Below, piece after piece: positions 21,214 through 30,325 of a stretch of 43,187 bases of DNA; the first letter of the stretch is position 1, and each line of letters begins with the position of its first letter. This stretch comes from an uncultured Oscillospiraceae bacterium (lineage in GTDB: Bacteria > Bacillota > Clostridia > Oscillospirales > Oscillospiraceae): positions 1 to 43,187 of the forward strand of contig CAJUQS010000037.1 in the NCBI GenBank assembly GCA_910588365.1. The letters run 5' to 3'. Position numbers and translations under genes: made by a program. Below the pieces are notes generated by a model, which did not search any database, was not told the origin of the DNA, and worked only from the letters and a program-made list of their open reading frames with translations.

Positions 21214-22287
21214 TCAGGCCACCACCTTCTTGGCACGGATGTAGGGGCAGTAGTTCCGGGGCGCGGACAAAGGACGGGAGGCCAGACGGAGCTTGCGCAT
21301 ATCCTTGTCCTGGTCCAGGGTGAACTTGGGCACCCGGACGCCGGGGTGGGAGGTATACTCGGTGCTGCCGAAGTCGATCTGGGTGATCTGGCCGTACATC
21401 AGGTGGCCGCAGCCGGGGGCAGTGACCATAGTCTCGTCCACGGGGAAGTAGGACTGGTTCCTGCCAGTGTTGTCCTCGTAGCTCTCGTCCACGGAGATCA
21501 GGTTCAGGCGGAAGCCGCCGAAGTTGATGGTACCCAGGAACACCACACCGGTGTAGGCGGAGAGCTGCTCGTTGATGGCGCCGATGGCAATGCCGCTGTT
21601 CTTGTCCAGCAGCCTTTGAAGGTCATCGAACTGCAGGATGGCGTCTGCCGTCTGGGTGCCCAGCAGCAGGTCGGTCGCGGGCAGGCCCCGGTAAGACAGC
21701 ATCCGGCACATGGCGATGACATCCGCGCGCATCTCCATGAAGCTCTCCCAGGGCTTTGCCGGGGTGTAGAGGTGGTCGCTGGTGCCCTCGTAGAACTTCA
21801 CGCTGAGGGCCTTGCCCTTGGTCTGGTCATCCACATACTCCTGGATGAAGCAGGCGTTCTCCAGCATGGTGTTGACGGCCATCCACTCCTCCCGGCGGCG
21901 GATGCGCAGATCCATATCCTTCATATCGTCTCTTTGGAGCCGGGCGGCCCGCTGGGCGGGGGTGGAGTTGGCGTAGAGCGCCTCGCCGAAGCCCCGCTTT
22001 TTCAGCTCGTCCACGGTCAGCAGCCGGGACACACCGACGAAGGCAGGCTGAAGCTCGTGAATCTCGTAGCCGATGCGGTCCATGGAGATGTCCCCGATGC
22101 GTTCGGAGACGAAGGCCGCCATCTTCCGGTCGCCCCTGCGGTATTCGGTCAGGACCTTGTCGGCGGCGATGACATCCCCCTCCCCTGTGGGGAAGTAGCG
22201 GTCGCGGAAGAAGAAGGTGCTGGGCACGACCTCCTCCATGATCGCCATGAGGATGTAGGTATCAAAAAAATTCAAAGTTGCAGGCAT
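21214..22287 (-). CDS. Major capsid protein (lambda gpE-like)
   Basis: The 357-residue protein carries gpE-family text: MPATLNFFDTYILMAIMEEV, PSTFFFRDRYFPTGEGDVIA, DMKDMDLRIRRREEWMAVNT, and late LAVNGGR-like segments replaced by FGSTEYTSHPGVRVPKFTLD. It is the head shell subunit with the HK97 fold. ATG 22287 has AAAGGAGG upstream. Length is close to lambda gpE (341). Confidence 0.93.
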   Translation of the reverse strand: MPATLNFFDTYILMAIMEEVVPSTFFFRDRYFPTGEGDVIAADKVLTEYRRGDRKMAAFVSERIGDISMDRIGYEIHELQPAFVGVSRLLTVDELKKRGFGEALYANSTPAQRAARLQRDDMKDMDLRIRRREEWMAVNTMLENACFIQEYVDDQTKGKALSVKFYEGTSDHLYTPAKPWESFMEMRADVIAMCRMLSYRGLPATDLLLGTQTADAILQFDDLQRLLDKNSGIAIGAINEQLSAYTGVVFLGTINFGGFRLNLISVDESYEDNTGRNQSYFPVDETMVTAPGCGHLMYGQITQIDFGSTEYTSHPGVRVPKFTLDQDKDMRKLRLASRPLSAPRNYCPYIRAKKVVA

Positions 22288-22301
22288 GGTTTGTTCCTCC
22301 T

Positions 22302-22676
22302 TTAAGGGGCCGGTGTTGCGGCCTTGAAGACAATGCTGTAAGTACGGAGCTTGTCCCTGTCTGCCCGGGTGACAGCGTAGCCATCGGCCGCCGTGACCTT
22401 TTCCGGGTCAAAGCAGCCGGCGGCGTACACGTCCACGGGGACGTCCTCGTCTATGCCCACCTCAGTGTCATCGCACAGGATGCAGTCCGGGGTGCCAGTA
22501 CCGTCATAGACAGACAGAAGGCCGGTATCGGACTTCCCCAGCAGCGTACCGCGCTTGAGCACGGCCGGGGCCTCCAGCCTGGCGATGGTGCCGCCATCCA
22601 CACGGGTGGGCGGGTTGAGGCCGGTAATCAGGCCGTCATACTCCATGCTGCCCAGCTTCTGACGCAGTTCCTTCAT
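22302..22676 (-). CDS. Head decoration protein (lambda gpD-like)
   Basis: The 124-residue protein shows the bacteriophage head decoration pattern: KELRQKLGSMEYDGLITGLN, VLKRGTLLGKSDTGLLSVYD, then VDVYAAGCFDPEKV. Such trimers stabilise the expanded capsid. It lies just upstream of the capsid gene and has GGAGGAGAAG before ATG 22676. Confidence 0.88.
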   Translation of the reverse strand: MKELRQKLGSMEYDGLITGLNPPTRVDGGTIARLEAPAVLKRGTLLGKSDTGLLSVYDGTGTPDCILCDDTEVGIDEDVPVDVYAAGCFDPEKVTAADGYAVTRADRDKLRTYSIVFKAATPAP

Positions 22677-22679
22677 GGC

Positions 22680-24032
22680 TTACTTCTCCTCCTTTCCGAA
22701 AAGGGCCTTGACCTCCGCGCGGGCCTCGGCCATGCGCCGGTCGGACGTCTTGGCCTCATTGGGGGACGGGGTGCCGGGATCCCCCGCGGCGGGGACCCCC
22801 TGGGCGCCGGATGCCTGGGCGTCATCTTCCATAGCCGCCAGGAATGTTTTGCCCTGCTGGGCCGCCCTCTGCGCGGCGCGGTAGGTCATCTCCTGGGCGG
22901 TGCAGGCGTTCTCGCCGTACTTTGCCGCCCGGACGGTGTCCGCGTCGTACAGGGCCGAGACCTCGTCAATCTCCCGGATACGCTTCTGCTCCGCCTGGAC
23001 GGCGGCAGTGACGGCGTTCGCGTCGGCCTGGGGCGCGGGGGCTCCGCCGCCCGCAGGCTCGGCCTTGGACCGGCAGGCGGCCTCCGCCTCCGCCATCAGC
23101 GCCGCGGCCAGCTCCGGGTTCTCCGCCCGGAGCTCCTCCAGATTGTTTGCCATGGTTCTTCCTCCTTCGCTGCCGGTCAGCGCCGGCGGGTTTGTATTTG
23201 CCGCAGCCGGGGCCGGGGCCCCGGGTGTGACCGTTGGTATGGTGTCCGGGGCGAACATCCCCGGGGTGAGATGGAACTGCCTGCCGCGCACGAACAGGCT
23301 CCGCCCGTCCGCGCTGGCGGCGATGTCCAGGGGCTCCGCGTCCTCTAAAAGCTTGTCGGCAAAGCCCTTTTCTACCGCCTCGGTCCCCGTCATGTAAGTG
23401 GTCTTGGCCATCATATTGGAAATTATCGTATCTGACAGGCCGCACTTGCGCTTGTAGATGGACACCTGAGCCTTATCCCAGGCATCATTCCTGGAAGCCA
23501 GTTCCCGTAATTCATCGGAATTGTAGCCGCCCCACAAGGAACTCCAGCACTTATGGATCATGATGAGGCTGGAGGGATTGACCTCCACTTCATCACAGGC
23601 GCTCATAATAAGGGATCCGCCGGACATTGCAACTCCGTCTACGATGCATTTCAGCTTGGTTCCCTTTGCAGACAGGTCCCGAAGCCGGTTGTGAATCAGG
23701 ATGGACACACCAGAATCGCCGCCAACACTGTCCATGCGGATTGTCAGAACCTTTGCCCCGGCAACCGCCTCCAGGTCCTTCAAAAATTCGGTCTGGATGA
23801 TAAATGCGCCCTCCACAGGTTCGCCAGTCCACCAATTCACAGGCCGTGCGTCAACGATCTCCCCATACATGGTGATCTCAGCATTCTCGCCGTCCAGCAT
23901 TGCCATCGTGTATGTCTTGGAGGGTTGCGCGGAGATCGGATGATTCGGCGGCAGCAGAGGAAATCCGGCTAGTTGGCGGCGCGGATCAGATGCTCTGCTG
24001 ACGTCGGGAAACAACTTGCCTAAAAAATTCAT
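22680..24032 (-). CDS. ClpP-like head maturation protease with scaffold domain
   Basis: The 450-residue protein has an N-terminal ClpP-fold protease (about 40-240) with the nucleophile region DGVAMSGGSLIM (Ser137) and IMIHKCW (His160), then a Pro/Ala linker (about 263-290), then a charged helical scaffold domain (about 290-450). This is the lambda gpC/Nu3 layout: the scaffold directs head assembly and the protease cleaves it. An internal ATG near 23154 (MANNLEEL) behind GGAAGGA could give a separate scaffold-only product, as Nu3 does in lambda. Confidence 0.9.
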   Translation of the reverse strand: MNFLGKLFPDVSRASDPRRQLAGFPLLPPNHPISAQPSKTYTMAMLDGENAEITMYGEIVDARPVNWWTGEPVEGAFIIQTEFLKDLEAVAGAKVLTIRMDSVGGDSGVSILIHNRLRDLSAKGTKLKCIVDGVAMSGGSLIMSACDEVEVNPSSLIMIHKCWSSLWGGYNSDELRELASRNDAWDKAQVSIYKRKCGLSDTIISNMMAKTTYMTGTEAVEKGFADKLLEDAEPLDIAASADGRSLFVRGRQFHLTPGMFAPDTIPTVTPGAPAPAAANTNPPALTGSEGGRTMANNLEELRAENPELAAALMAEAEAACRSKAEPAGGGAPAPQADANAVTAAVQAEQKRIREIDEVSALYDADTVRAAKYGENACTAQEMTYRAAQRAAQQGKTFLAAMEDDAQASGAQGVPAAGDPGTPSPNEAKTSDRRMAEARAEVKALFGKEEK

Positions 24033-25642
24033 TCTGTATCTCCTTTGTCATCGTCTTTCTCATTCAGATTCATGGTAATGCTGATATTCCCGCCGCCGGC
24101 GGCGGCCAGCTTCTCATTCTCCGCCGCCAGCTGCTCCACATTGGCGTCCCAGTCCCCGCCGGACATCTCCCTGGTGACCTGTTCGTGGGTCTTCAGGGCG
24201 TGCTGAATCTGAAGCACAGCAGCCTGGGCCTCCTTCAGCGGGTCAATGGAGCCCTGGACCGGGCCGATCCACTGTGCGCCGCACCACGCGGCGCGGACGA
24301 GCGGATCATCAAAAAAGCCCGGGGCGGTGACACGCCCGCGGGCAACCGCCTCTGCCAGCCAGATTTCATATACCGGCTGGCAGAAGTCCTCCACAAACCA
24401 TTTCCGCCGCATTCGGATGTCCTCCCATGCGTCCAGGAGGGCGGCCCGGGCCGCCGAATAGGAGGAGTTGTATTCCTTGACCAGCACATCGTAGGGAATT
24501 CCCATGCCCGCGCCGACGAGCTTGCAGAAGGTCTGGACAAAGGCGTCAAAGCCGGGCACCGGCATATTCGGGTTCCCGAACTTGATGTCCTCGTCCTCCT
24601 TCAGCGTCTGGCAGGTTCCGGGGCCCATGTCCAGCTCGTCGGGGTTGGTGCGGGACCGCCCGAAAACAGGTCCGGCGCCGGGGAGCTCCATATCGTCCGC
24701 GCCGCCCGTGCTGTCCCAGGGGATCTCCTCCGGGTGGTCCTTGACGATGATCCACGCGGTAAAGTAGCTCTGGATCAGCGCCATGGTCAGCGCGGAGTCC
24801 ACATAGCGGTTCAGCTGCAGAATCGGCTCAATCGCCGGAGCCAGATAGCTGACGCCCCGGTACTGGTCCGGCCGTTCGCTGCTCATGATGTGGAAGATGT
24901 TGGGCAGGCGCGTCCTCTGCCCGTATGCCTCCACCCGCACCCACTCGTCGTCCCTGCCGGTGATCTGCCAGGGGTAGTTTGAGTGGACGTAATACGCTGT
25001 GACCATCCCGCCGGCGTCCGTCTCCACGCCGTCAAAAATGCGGTTGTGGCTGTCGGGATTCTCGCCGTCGGTTATCCCGGGGTACCGCAGGCCGCCGTAT
25101 TCCGCCGGGGTCCGCACCCGGTCGGCCTCCGTGATGTGCAGGCGGAGGGAATAGGGATGGACGCTGTCCGGTTTGTACCGCTTGACCAGGGCGAACACAT
25201 CGCCCGACATCAGCCACGAGATCAGCGCCAGCTGCTGCATCCCGGCAAAATTGTTCATGCCGGTGGCGTCGCAGCCGGCCTTGCGGTTCGCCCACAGGGC
25301 GAACTCCCGCTCTGTGTGCTTCTGCCAGTCCTTGGCCGCCTCCGGCTTCAGGCCCAGCGTCTCCCGGTCGATGGTGCTCTTCAGCGTCAGGCCCATGCCC
25401 ACCGCCTTGGTGCGGTTGGTGTTGATGGCCGAAGTCGCCAGGGGGCTGGACATATACAGCATCCGGCTCCGCTGGCGCAGCGTCAGGTTGTTCCAGTTGA
25501 TGTCCTCGTTGGGGCTGCCGCTGCGGGCGTTGAACTTCTTCAGGGCCCGCCGGGTCAGACTGGCGCCGGCGTCGCTGTAGCCGCTGGACCGGGGACGGAC
25601 GCTGTCCGGAAGATACAGTTTTGTGCGTTTGTCCTGATACAT
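24029..25642 (-). CDS. Portal protein (lambda gpB-like)
   Basis: The 537-residue protein matches the lambda-family portal: DINWNNLTLRQRSRMLYMSS, SPLATSAINTNRTKAVGMGL, RLPNIFHIMSSERPDQYRGV, then VLVKEYNSSYSAARAALLDA. It forms the dodecameric DNA entry ring. GGAGTACGGACC precedes ATG 25642. The 3' end overlaps the protease gene by four bases. Confidence 0.95.
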   Translation of the reverse strand: MYQDKRTKLYLPDSVRPRSSGYSDAGASLTRRALKKFNARSGSPNEDINWNNLTLRQRSRMLYMSSPLATSAINTNRTKAVGMGLTLKSTIDRETLGLKPEAAKDWQKHTEREFALWANRKAGCDATGMNNFAGMQQLALISWLMSGDVFALVKRYKPDSVHPYSLRLHITEADRVRTPAEYGGLRYPGITDGENPDSHNRIFDGVETDAGGMVTAYYVHSNYPWQITGRDDEWVRVEAYGQRTRLPNIFHIMSSERPDQYRGVSYLAPAIEPILQLNRYVDSALTMALIQSYFTAWIIVKDHPEEIPWDSTGGADDMELPGAGPVFGRSRTNPDELDMGPGTCQTLKEDEDIKFGNPNMPVPGFDAFVQTFCKLVGAGMGIPYDVLVKEYNSSYSAARAALLDAWEDIRMRRKWFVEDFCQPVYEIWLAEAVARGRVTAPGFFDDPLVRAAWCGAQWIGPVQGSIDPLKEAQAAVLQIQHALKTHEQVTREMSGGDWDANVEQLAAENEKLAAAGGGNISITMNLNEKDDDKGDTE

Positions 25643-25654
25643 GGTCCGTACTCC

Positions 25655-25912
25655 TTACCAGTCTGTCGGGATGACGGCGAAGGACCGCCGGGACTTCCGG
25701 CCCTGCAGCAGTGTCTCCAGTTCGTCAATTTCCTTTTCCATATCCTCGATTGCCTTCTTCAGATCGGGCAGGTCGAAGTTGGTCAGCTGCCGGTTGTCGA
25801 TGTGGTAGGACTTGACGCCGCCCTCCAGCAGTGCCAGGTATGCCTCCCGCAGCTGTGTCAGCGCGGCCCTTCGGAACTCCAGCCGCGCCCGAATTTCTAC
25901 CTTGTCAGCCAT
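25655..25912 (-). CDS. gpW/DUF6148-like small head protein
   Basis: The start is set at ATG 25912 (MADKVEIRARLEF); a GTG at 25921 is the alternative. The protein (85 residues) is a helical hairpin with SYHIDNRQLTNFDLPDLKKA followed by an acidic helix and a basic tail (GRKSRRSF). Position between large terminase and portal, and the short tandem of helices, match the gpW/DUF6148 class. Confidence 0.75.
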   Translation of the reverse strand: MADKVEIRARLEFRRAALTQLREAYLALLEGGVKSYHIDNRQLTNFDLPDLKKAIEDMEKEIDELETLLQGRKSRRSFAVIPTDW

Positions 25913-25921
25913 GATCCGCAC

Positions 25922-27847
25922 CTACCATTCGTTGAAATATCTCTCCAGGGCGTCTTTCCGCTTCTTTGGCGCGGGCCTGGCCGGAGACGGTTCCGCCGCC
26001 GGCGGCGCGTCCACGGCCTTCCCGCGGGCCTTTTGCAGCTGGCGGTCCTTGGCGTCCAGGTTCACCGGAAGGGTGCGGAAGGCCGCCAGGGCATAGTTGC
26101 GGCAGTCCAGGGGCTCGTTGCGCTGGTGGCCGGGGATCTTCTGCCACACCCACCGCTGCCGGGTCTTCCCCTCCGGGACCAGATGCTCCGAGAGGAGGCC
26201 GTGGAAATAGGCGTGGCCGTAATCGTCACGCAGAGGGAAATGGCAGTATTTCGGTCCCGGGGTTTCCACCCGCAGATTGTCCATGATCATCTGCTTGCCG
26301 GAGTCCACGCCCAGCTGATACTGCCAGCAGGTGCCAAGGTACCGGTTGTTCACAATGATCTTCATTTTCTTCGGCTTATCGGTGAACGGCCGGTCCGGGC
26401 CGGCGGCGCCCTTGATACAGAACACCTTTTTCCGTATCCGGTCCCGGCATCGCATTCGCACCTGCTCGGTGAAGTGACCGCCTTCGTCCACAAAGGACCT
26501 GCTGACCTTCAGGCCCAGGCCGTCCTTGAAACGCAGAACCCTGTCGAATACCATCATATCCAGGCTGTCCCAGATGGCGGGATCGTCCGGGCTGCCCATG
26601 ATGACGCCATACTCAATGCCCCAGGTCTCCCCGAAGTGGCCGTGGCCGACGATCTCATACTCAAAGCGGTCGTCCTGTGTGTCCACGCCGGCGGTCAGCA
26701 CCAGCACACCCTCCGGCAGCTCCGCATCGTAGACGTCGCGTCGGCCCAGCATCGTTTCCGGGTCCTGTGTCTCGCCGCGATTCTCCCAGAGCATACCGAA
26801 GCAGGTGTTGTACACCACCTGCAGCTTATTCGTGTCACCCAGGGCGTTCTGATACTTCAGGCAGATGCTCTCCCAGCTGGCCCAGGGGCTGGCAAAGGCG
26901 TTCAGCCAGAAGGACCGGACGCCGTTGGCATAGGCGGCGGGGTTCTCCGCCTCCCAGCGGGCGGGCTGCTTCTTCATCGCGGCCTCGTTGGAGGTACACG
27001 CGCAGCCGGGGCAGCACCACAGGACATCCCCCTCAATGGTGTATGTCCGCTCGTGATTGACCACCGTCTCCTTCGCCGTGTAGCGGATGTTTTTCCACTG
27101 GATCTCGTGGAACTCTCCGCAGTGGGGGCACTGGGACTTCCACCGCTCCATGGTACCCTTGGCAAAGCTGGCGGCTATGGCGCTGCTGCCTTTGATGGTG
27201 GGGGTGCTGACCTCCACCGCCTTGGCGTTGTAGAAGGTGGTCTGCCGCGCCATGGCCAGCTCCCAGGGGTCGCCCTCGGTACCGGCGGACAGTGCCCAGC
27301 GGTCCCGCTCGTCTCCGAACACATACCGGATGGGCTTGGAGCATAGCGCGTGGGCTTCATTGGAGCCGCACAGCGTCAGGATGCCGCCGGGGTAGGTCTT
27401 CTGGAGCAGGGTATTCCCGCTATCCCGACTCTTGGGTGCTGCAATTTTCCGGCGCAGCGCGGGGCTGTCCCGGATCATGGGGGCGATGCGCAGCTTGGAG
27501 AACTCCCTGGCGTCAATGGTGGTGGGGTGAACGAAGAGGATACTGCCCGGATTCTGATCGATGATGTAGCCGATCATGTTGTTGATAACCTCGGTCTTGC
27601 CCACCTGGGACGCAGCCACGAAAACGATGTGGCGAACCTTCGGGTCGCTGAAGGCGTCCATAATGGCCCGGAGGTAAGGCGTCCGGCTGGTGCGCCACAG
27701 CCCGGGCTCGGCGCTGGCCTCCGTGGAGAGGTACCGCTTGCACTCCGCCCACTGGGTCACCGTCAGGTTCTCCGGCGGCTTCATTCCGGACAGGACTTTG
27801 GCTACGACCCGGTTCAGCTGCCGGATGTCCCTGCTATTCGCCGTCAT
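25922..27847 (-). CDS. Terminase large subunit (lambda GpA-like)
   Basis: The start is set at ATG 27847 (MTANSRDIRQ) with GGAAGG eight bases upstream. The 641-residue motor has the ATPase P-loop VAASQVGKTEV (Lys84), FGDERDRWALSAGTEGDPWE (near 190) and zinc-type cysteines (CPHCGEF, then CCPGCAC). The nuclease domain is C-terminal (VLTAGVDTQDDRFEYEIVGH starts it). It packages DNA into the prohead. It overlaps the end of the small subunit by 14 bases. Confidence 0.95.
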   Translation of the reverse strand: MTANSRDIRQLNRVVAKVLSGMKPPENLTVTQWAECKRYLSTEASAEPGLWRTSRTPYLRAIMDAFSDPKVRHIVFVAASQVGKTEVINNMIGYIIDQNPGSILFVHPTTIDAREFSKLRIAPMIRDSPALRRKIAAPKSRDSGNTLLQKTYPGGILTLCGSNEAHALCSKPIRYVFGDERDRWALSAGTEGDPWELAMARQTTFYNAKAVEVSTPTIKGSSAIAASFAKGTMERWKSQCPHCGEFHEIQWKNIRYTAKETVVNHERTYTIEGDVLWCCPGCACTSNEAAMKKQPARWEAENPAAYANGVRSFWLNAFASPWASWESICLKYQNALGDTNKLQVVYNTCFGMLWENRGETQDPETMLGRRDVYDAELPEGVLVLTAGVDTQDDRFEYEIVGHGHFGETWGIEYGVIMGSPDDPAIWDSLDMMVFDRVLRFKDGLGLKVSRSFVDEGGHFTEQVRMRCRDRIRKKVFCIKGAAGPDRPFTDKPKKMKIIVNNRYLGTCWQYQLGVDSGKQMIMDNLRVETPGPKYCHFPLRDDYGHAYFHGLLSEHLVPEGKTRQRWVWQKIPGHQRNEPLDCRNYALAAFRTLPVNLDAKDRQLQKARGKAVDAPPAAEPSPARPAPKKRKDALERYFNEW

Positions 27848-28421
27848 CCACATCACCTTCCCAATCCATCCGCTCCCGGACCCGTTCCGCATACTTGGCG
27901 GGGTCGTACTGGTACTGGGACAGTTCCTTCATCACCGCATAGACCTCCCGCTTGATGATCTCGGCGGCTTCTGCCGCGGTGCTGGCTCCCGCCACATCCA
28001 CAGCCAGCCGCCCGGGCAGGGCCAGAAGGGAATCCCGGACGGTGTATATCAGGTCCTCCGCCATGGCGGCCACGTCCTCGCTGCGGTGCATGATGCCCTG
28101 AAGCTCCTGGGCTTCCAGTTCGGCAATATCGGCCTTGGCCTTTTTAATTTTGATTTCGGCCTCGAACTTCTCAAGCTCCTTATCCTCCGGCACGCCTTTG
28201 TCGGCGCGGTTCGCTGCCTTGTCCCGGAGGTACTGGGTGTAGGCCCGGACGGACTCCACCACGTTGTACCGCTTCCCGGCTGGAGTGTCCCTCCGCTTGA
28301 TCACGCCGTCGCGTGTCAGCTGGTTGATCCACTGCCCGGTCAGACCGAACAGGTTCGCCAGGTCCTCCGTTTTGCAGTAGCCGGGGGTCTCCTCGACCTT
28401 GTTTTTTCTGGCGGTCGCCAT
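27834..28421 (-). CDS. Terminase small subunit (Nu1-like)
   Basis: The 195-residue protein begins with a winged helix DNA-binding domain (CKTEDLANLFGLTGQWINQL, TRDGVIKRRDTPAGKRYN), then a long coiled helix (about 80-120), as in lambda Nu1. It recognises the packaging site. GAGGAGGGAAATCAC precedes ATG 28421. It is the first gene of the head module. Confidence 0.9.
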   Translation of the reverse strand: MATARKNKVEETPGYCKTEDLANLFGLTGQWINQLTRDGVIKRRDTPAGKRYNVVESVRAYTQYLRDKAANRADKGVPEDKELEKFEAEIKIKKAKADIAELEAQELQGIMHRSEDVAAMAEDLIYTVRDSLLALPGRLAVDVAGASTAAEAAEIIKREVYAVMKELSQYQYDPAKYAERVRERMDWEGDVDDGE

Positions 28422-28552
28422 GTGATTTCCCTCCTCAGATGGGTACCCCGGAAACGAAAGTACCCGAAAAAATTTTTCGGTGACTGCGCGAATTTCGCGG
28501 CTCGTCTGCCCCGCAGACCCCCGCGGGGGCCGTCACAGTACCTTGGCGCATG

Positions 28553-28589
28553 AAAAACGGCAGGCAGCCCGCTTTGGGGCCGTCTGCCG
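28553..28589 (-). terminator. Terminator before the head module
   Basis: On the minus strand a GC-rich stem (CGGCAG...CTGCCG with GCCC/GGGC inside) is followed by TTTTT. It lies after the zinc-finger gene at 28605 and before the terminase genes, so it may separate early from late transcription. Bases 28422-28552 hold no gene and may contain the late promoter or packaging site; I see no clear motif there. Confidence 0.65.
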
Positions 28590-28604
28590 CTGCGCCGTCT
28601 GTGC

Positions 28605-28805
28605 TTATGCCTGGTGCCGGTGGATGGTGTCGAGGATGCGCTCCTGCTCCTCCGCGCCCACGCCGATGCTCTCCAGGGCCTCGCGTGTTCCGCAGTCCGA
28701 ACAGATGTGGGTTATGCCGTCCGCCCTTGAGACGCAGGGGCGTGTCGTGTAGGTCCTGCCGCACCGGGGGCAGGACGCGGGCTTCCATGTCGTTTTACTT
28801 TTCAT
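28605..28805 (-). CDS. Small zinc-ribbon protein
   Basis: The start is taken at ATG 28805 (MKSKTTWKP), with GGAAAGGACGG about 12 bases upstream; a GTG at 28844 has no ribosome site. The 66-residue protein has CPRC, then HICSDC, a two-CxxC zinc ribbon, and a helical C-terminus (EEQERILDTIHRHQ). Such proteins often lie just before the terminase genes in clostridial prophages. Function unknown; nucleic-acid binding is likely. Confidence 0.7.
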   Translation of the reverse strand: MKSKTTWKPASCPRCGRTYTTRPCVSRADGITHICSDCGTREALESIGVGAEEQERILDTIHRHQA

Positions 28806-28892
28806 TTTCTTTTTCCGTCCTTTCCGAAGGCAATGTCCTTCCACCGCCCAAAGCCCGCCGTTGGCGTCTCAGGCGGCGGGGGGAGGGCCGTC

Positions 28893-29126
28893 TCAGGCGG
28901 CCCGGCCGCTGCGGAAGGCGGCGTCCCCGGCCAGGCGGCGGGTCAGGATGTCCCGCGCCGTGGCGAACTCCTCGCCGATGAAGCCCAGCCGCAGGAGCCA
29001 GGTCCGCATGGCGTACTTGGGGTTCTCGGTCTGCTGGGGCTTGGGGCTGGCGCTCTTGAGTGCCTTGGCCATCTGGCTGAGCGCCAGGCAGAGCTGGATG
29101 TAGCTCTTGTTGTTCTCGATGTTCAT
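28893..29126 (-). CDS. Small phage protein, unknown function (77 aa)
   Basis: The start is ATG 29126 (MNIENNKSYIQLCLALSQMA) behind GAGGAGGACAC. It is a soluble helical protein ending in GEEFATARDILTRRLAGDAA. No motif is recognised. Its ATG overlaps the stop of the upstream zinc-finger gene by four bases, so it belongs to the same early operon. Confidence 0.65.
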   Translation of the reverse strand: MNIENNKSYIQLCLALSQMAKALKSASPKPQQTENPKYAMRTWLLRLGFIGEEFATARDILTRRLAGDAAFRSGRAA

Positions 29127-29407
29127 TTCGTGTCCTCCTCTAAAAATTTCTGCCCGCAGAAAATGCACCGTTCAGTGCTGTAGGGCACCTGGTGGCAGGC
29201 AGGACACTGCGGTTCGCCGTTGGGGATAATCCTGTCTGCCGAGGCGTCATATGATGGAATCCAGTGGAGTTTGACCAGGGGCTTTTTGCCATTGGGTTTA
29301 TCCTCATCCGCCGGCTGGTGCTCACAGCCGCGGCACATCCTGTCCCAGCCGCACCGAACATCCTTGTGCCAATGGCATCTGATGGGGCCTGCGCCATACT
29401 CATTCAC
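29123..29407 (-). CDS. Zinc-finger protein (94 aa)
   Basis: The start is set at GTG 29407 (VNEYGAGPIRC) because GGAGGTGAGCC precedes it; the longer frame has no site. It has two cysteine clusters: CHWHKDVRCGWDRMCRGCEH near the N-terminus and CPACHQVPYSTERCIFCG near the C-terminus, likely two zinc sites. GTG overlaps the upstream stop (GTGAATGA). Unknown function. Confidence 0.7.
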   Translation of the reverse strand: MNEYGAGPIRCHWHKDVRCGWDRMCRGCEHQPADEDKPNGKKPLVKLHWIPSYDASADRIIPNGEPQCPACHQVPYSTERCIFCGQKFLEEDTK

Positions 29408-29756
29408 CCGGCTCACCTCCGCACAAGAGTTTCTCTCCCTGGGCCTTGAGCTCCGGGAAAATCTTCTCCTGCACCTTCTTGATCTGCTCGTGTTCCCGCA
29501 GGTATTTCTGGAACACGCGCTCCCGAAACCTCTTGGCACGGGCCGCCTTGAGTTTCAGCAGCACGGCCTTCCGCCGCTCAATCAGCTCCCGCATCGTGCT
29601 GTCGGTGGTGAGGATGTGGTACTTGGCGCCGCAGGCCGGACAGGAAAAATACTGCACCTCCAAGTCGCCGTCCCGAACCGTCCCCGAGCAAGAGTCTTTC
29701 AAGGCGAACCGCTGGCCGCACCGGTTGCACACAACGGATTTGTCAAACAGGGTCAT
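29400..29756 (-). CDS. Zinc-ribbon protein with coiled coil (118 aa)
   Basis: The N-terminal half holds CNRCGQ and CPACGA, a four-cysteine zinc ribbon. The second half is a strongly basic coiled helix (RKAVLLKLKAARAKRFRERV). The family is common in gut clostridial phages but uncharacterised. It shares eight bases with the next gene. Confidence 0.7.
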   Translation of the reverse strand: MTLFDKSVVCNRCGQRFALKDSCSGTVRDGDLEVQYFSCPACGAKYHILTTDSTMRELIERRKAVLLKLKAARAKRFRERVFQKYLREHEQIKKVQEKIFPELKAQGEKLLCGGEPGE

Positions 29757-29767
29757 GCTGAACCTCC

Positions 29768-30313
29768 TCAGTTCCGATACTCTCTCGATTTAGGCTCCCA
29801 GCGCAGATTGACATCCCCGCCGCACTTGCACCGAACCATAATATCCGGGTCTTCCCGGTTTGTCTTGCCCCATCTGGTCTGTTCACAATAGGGGCAGGTA
29901 TAGGCGAAGGTGGCCAGCGGGACGGTGAGGTCAATCTGGTGTCCGCACTTACAATCCATCCCCGTCTGATACTCCCGCAGGAAAGTCGTGAAAGCACGTC
30001 CACACTCCTTGCAATGGAGGTGGAGCAGCCCCCTGGCACCATCCGGCTTTTTCTCCGGGGGTGGGGTGGGTGCGGTCTCCGCTGCCGGCGGTGGATCGGT
30101 GGGGGCCTGGCCCTCCGGGTTCAGCCCCACTGGCTCCGGTGCCTTGGGGATCGGGGCGTACTCGTTCATCAGACGCTGGATGGTTCTCTTTGCTCTGGTG
30201 ATTCCCTCTCTGGTGTCCGGCACTTCGACCGTTGTGTCAATAATGGTATGTCCTTCCCGGTCGATGCAAAGGGAAAATGTGTAGGTTTGGGGCAGTTCGA
30301 TCGAAAAGCTCAT
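29768..30313 (-). CDS. Multi zinc-ribbon protein (181 aa)
   Basis: Residues 1-60 form a beta domain (ELPQTYTFSLCIDREGHTI) and helix. A Pro-rich linker (about 55-90) follows. The C-terminal half has four CxxC-type knuckles (CKECG, CKCGH, CPYCEQ, CKCGG), suggesting two zinc ribbons. It probably binds nucleic acid or protein. It follows the PAPS-reductase-fold gene by 12 bases. Confidence 0.65.
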   Translation of the reverse strand: MSFSIELPQTYTFSLCIDREGHTIIDTTVEVPDTREGITRAKRTIQRLMNEYAPIPKAPEPVGLNPEGQAPTDPPPAAETAPTPPPEKKPDGARGLLHLHCKECGRAFTTFLREYQTGMDCKCGHQIDLTVPLATFAYTCPYCEQTRWGKTNREDPDIMVRCKCGGDVNLRWEPKSREYRN

Positions 30314-30325
30314 GTTTTCTCCTCC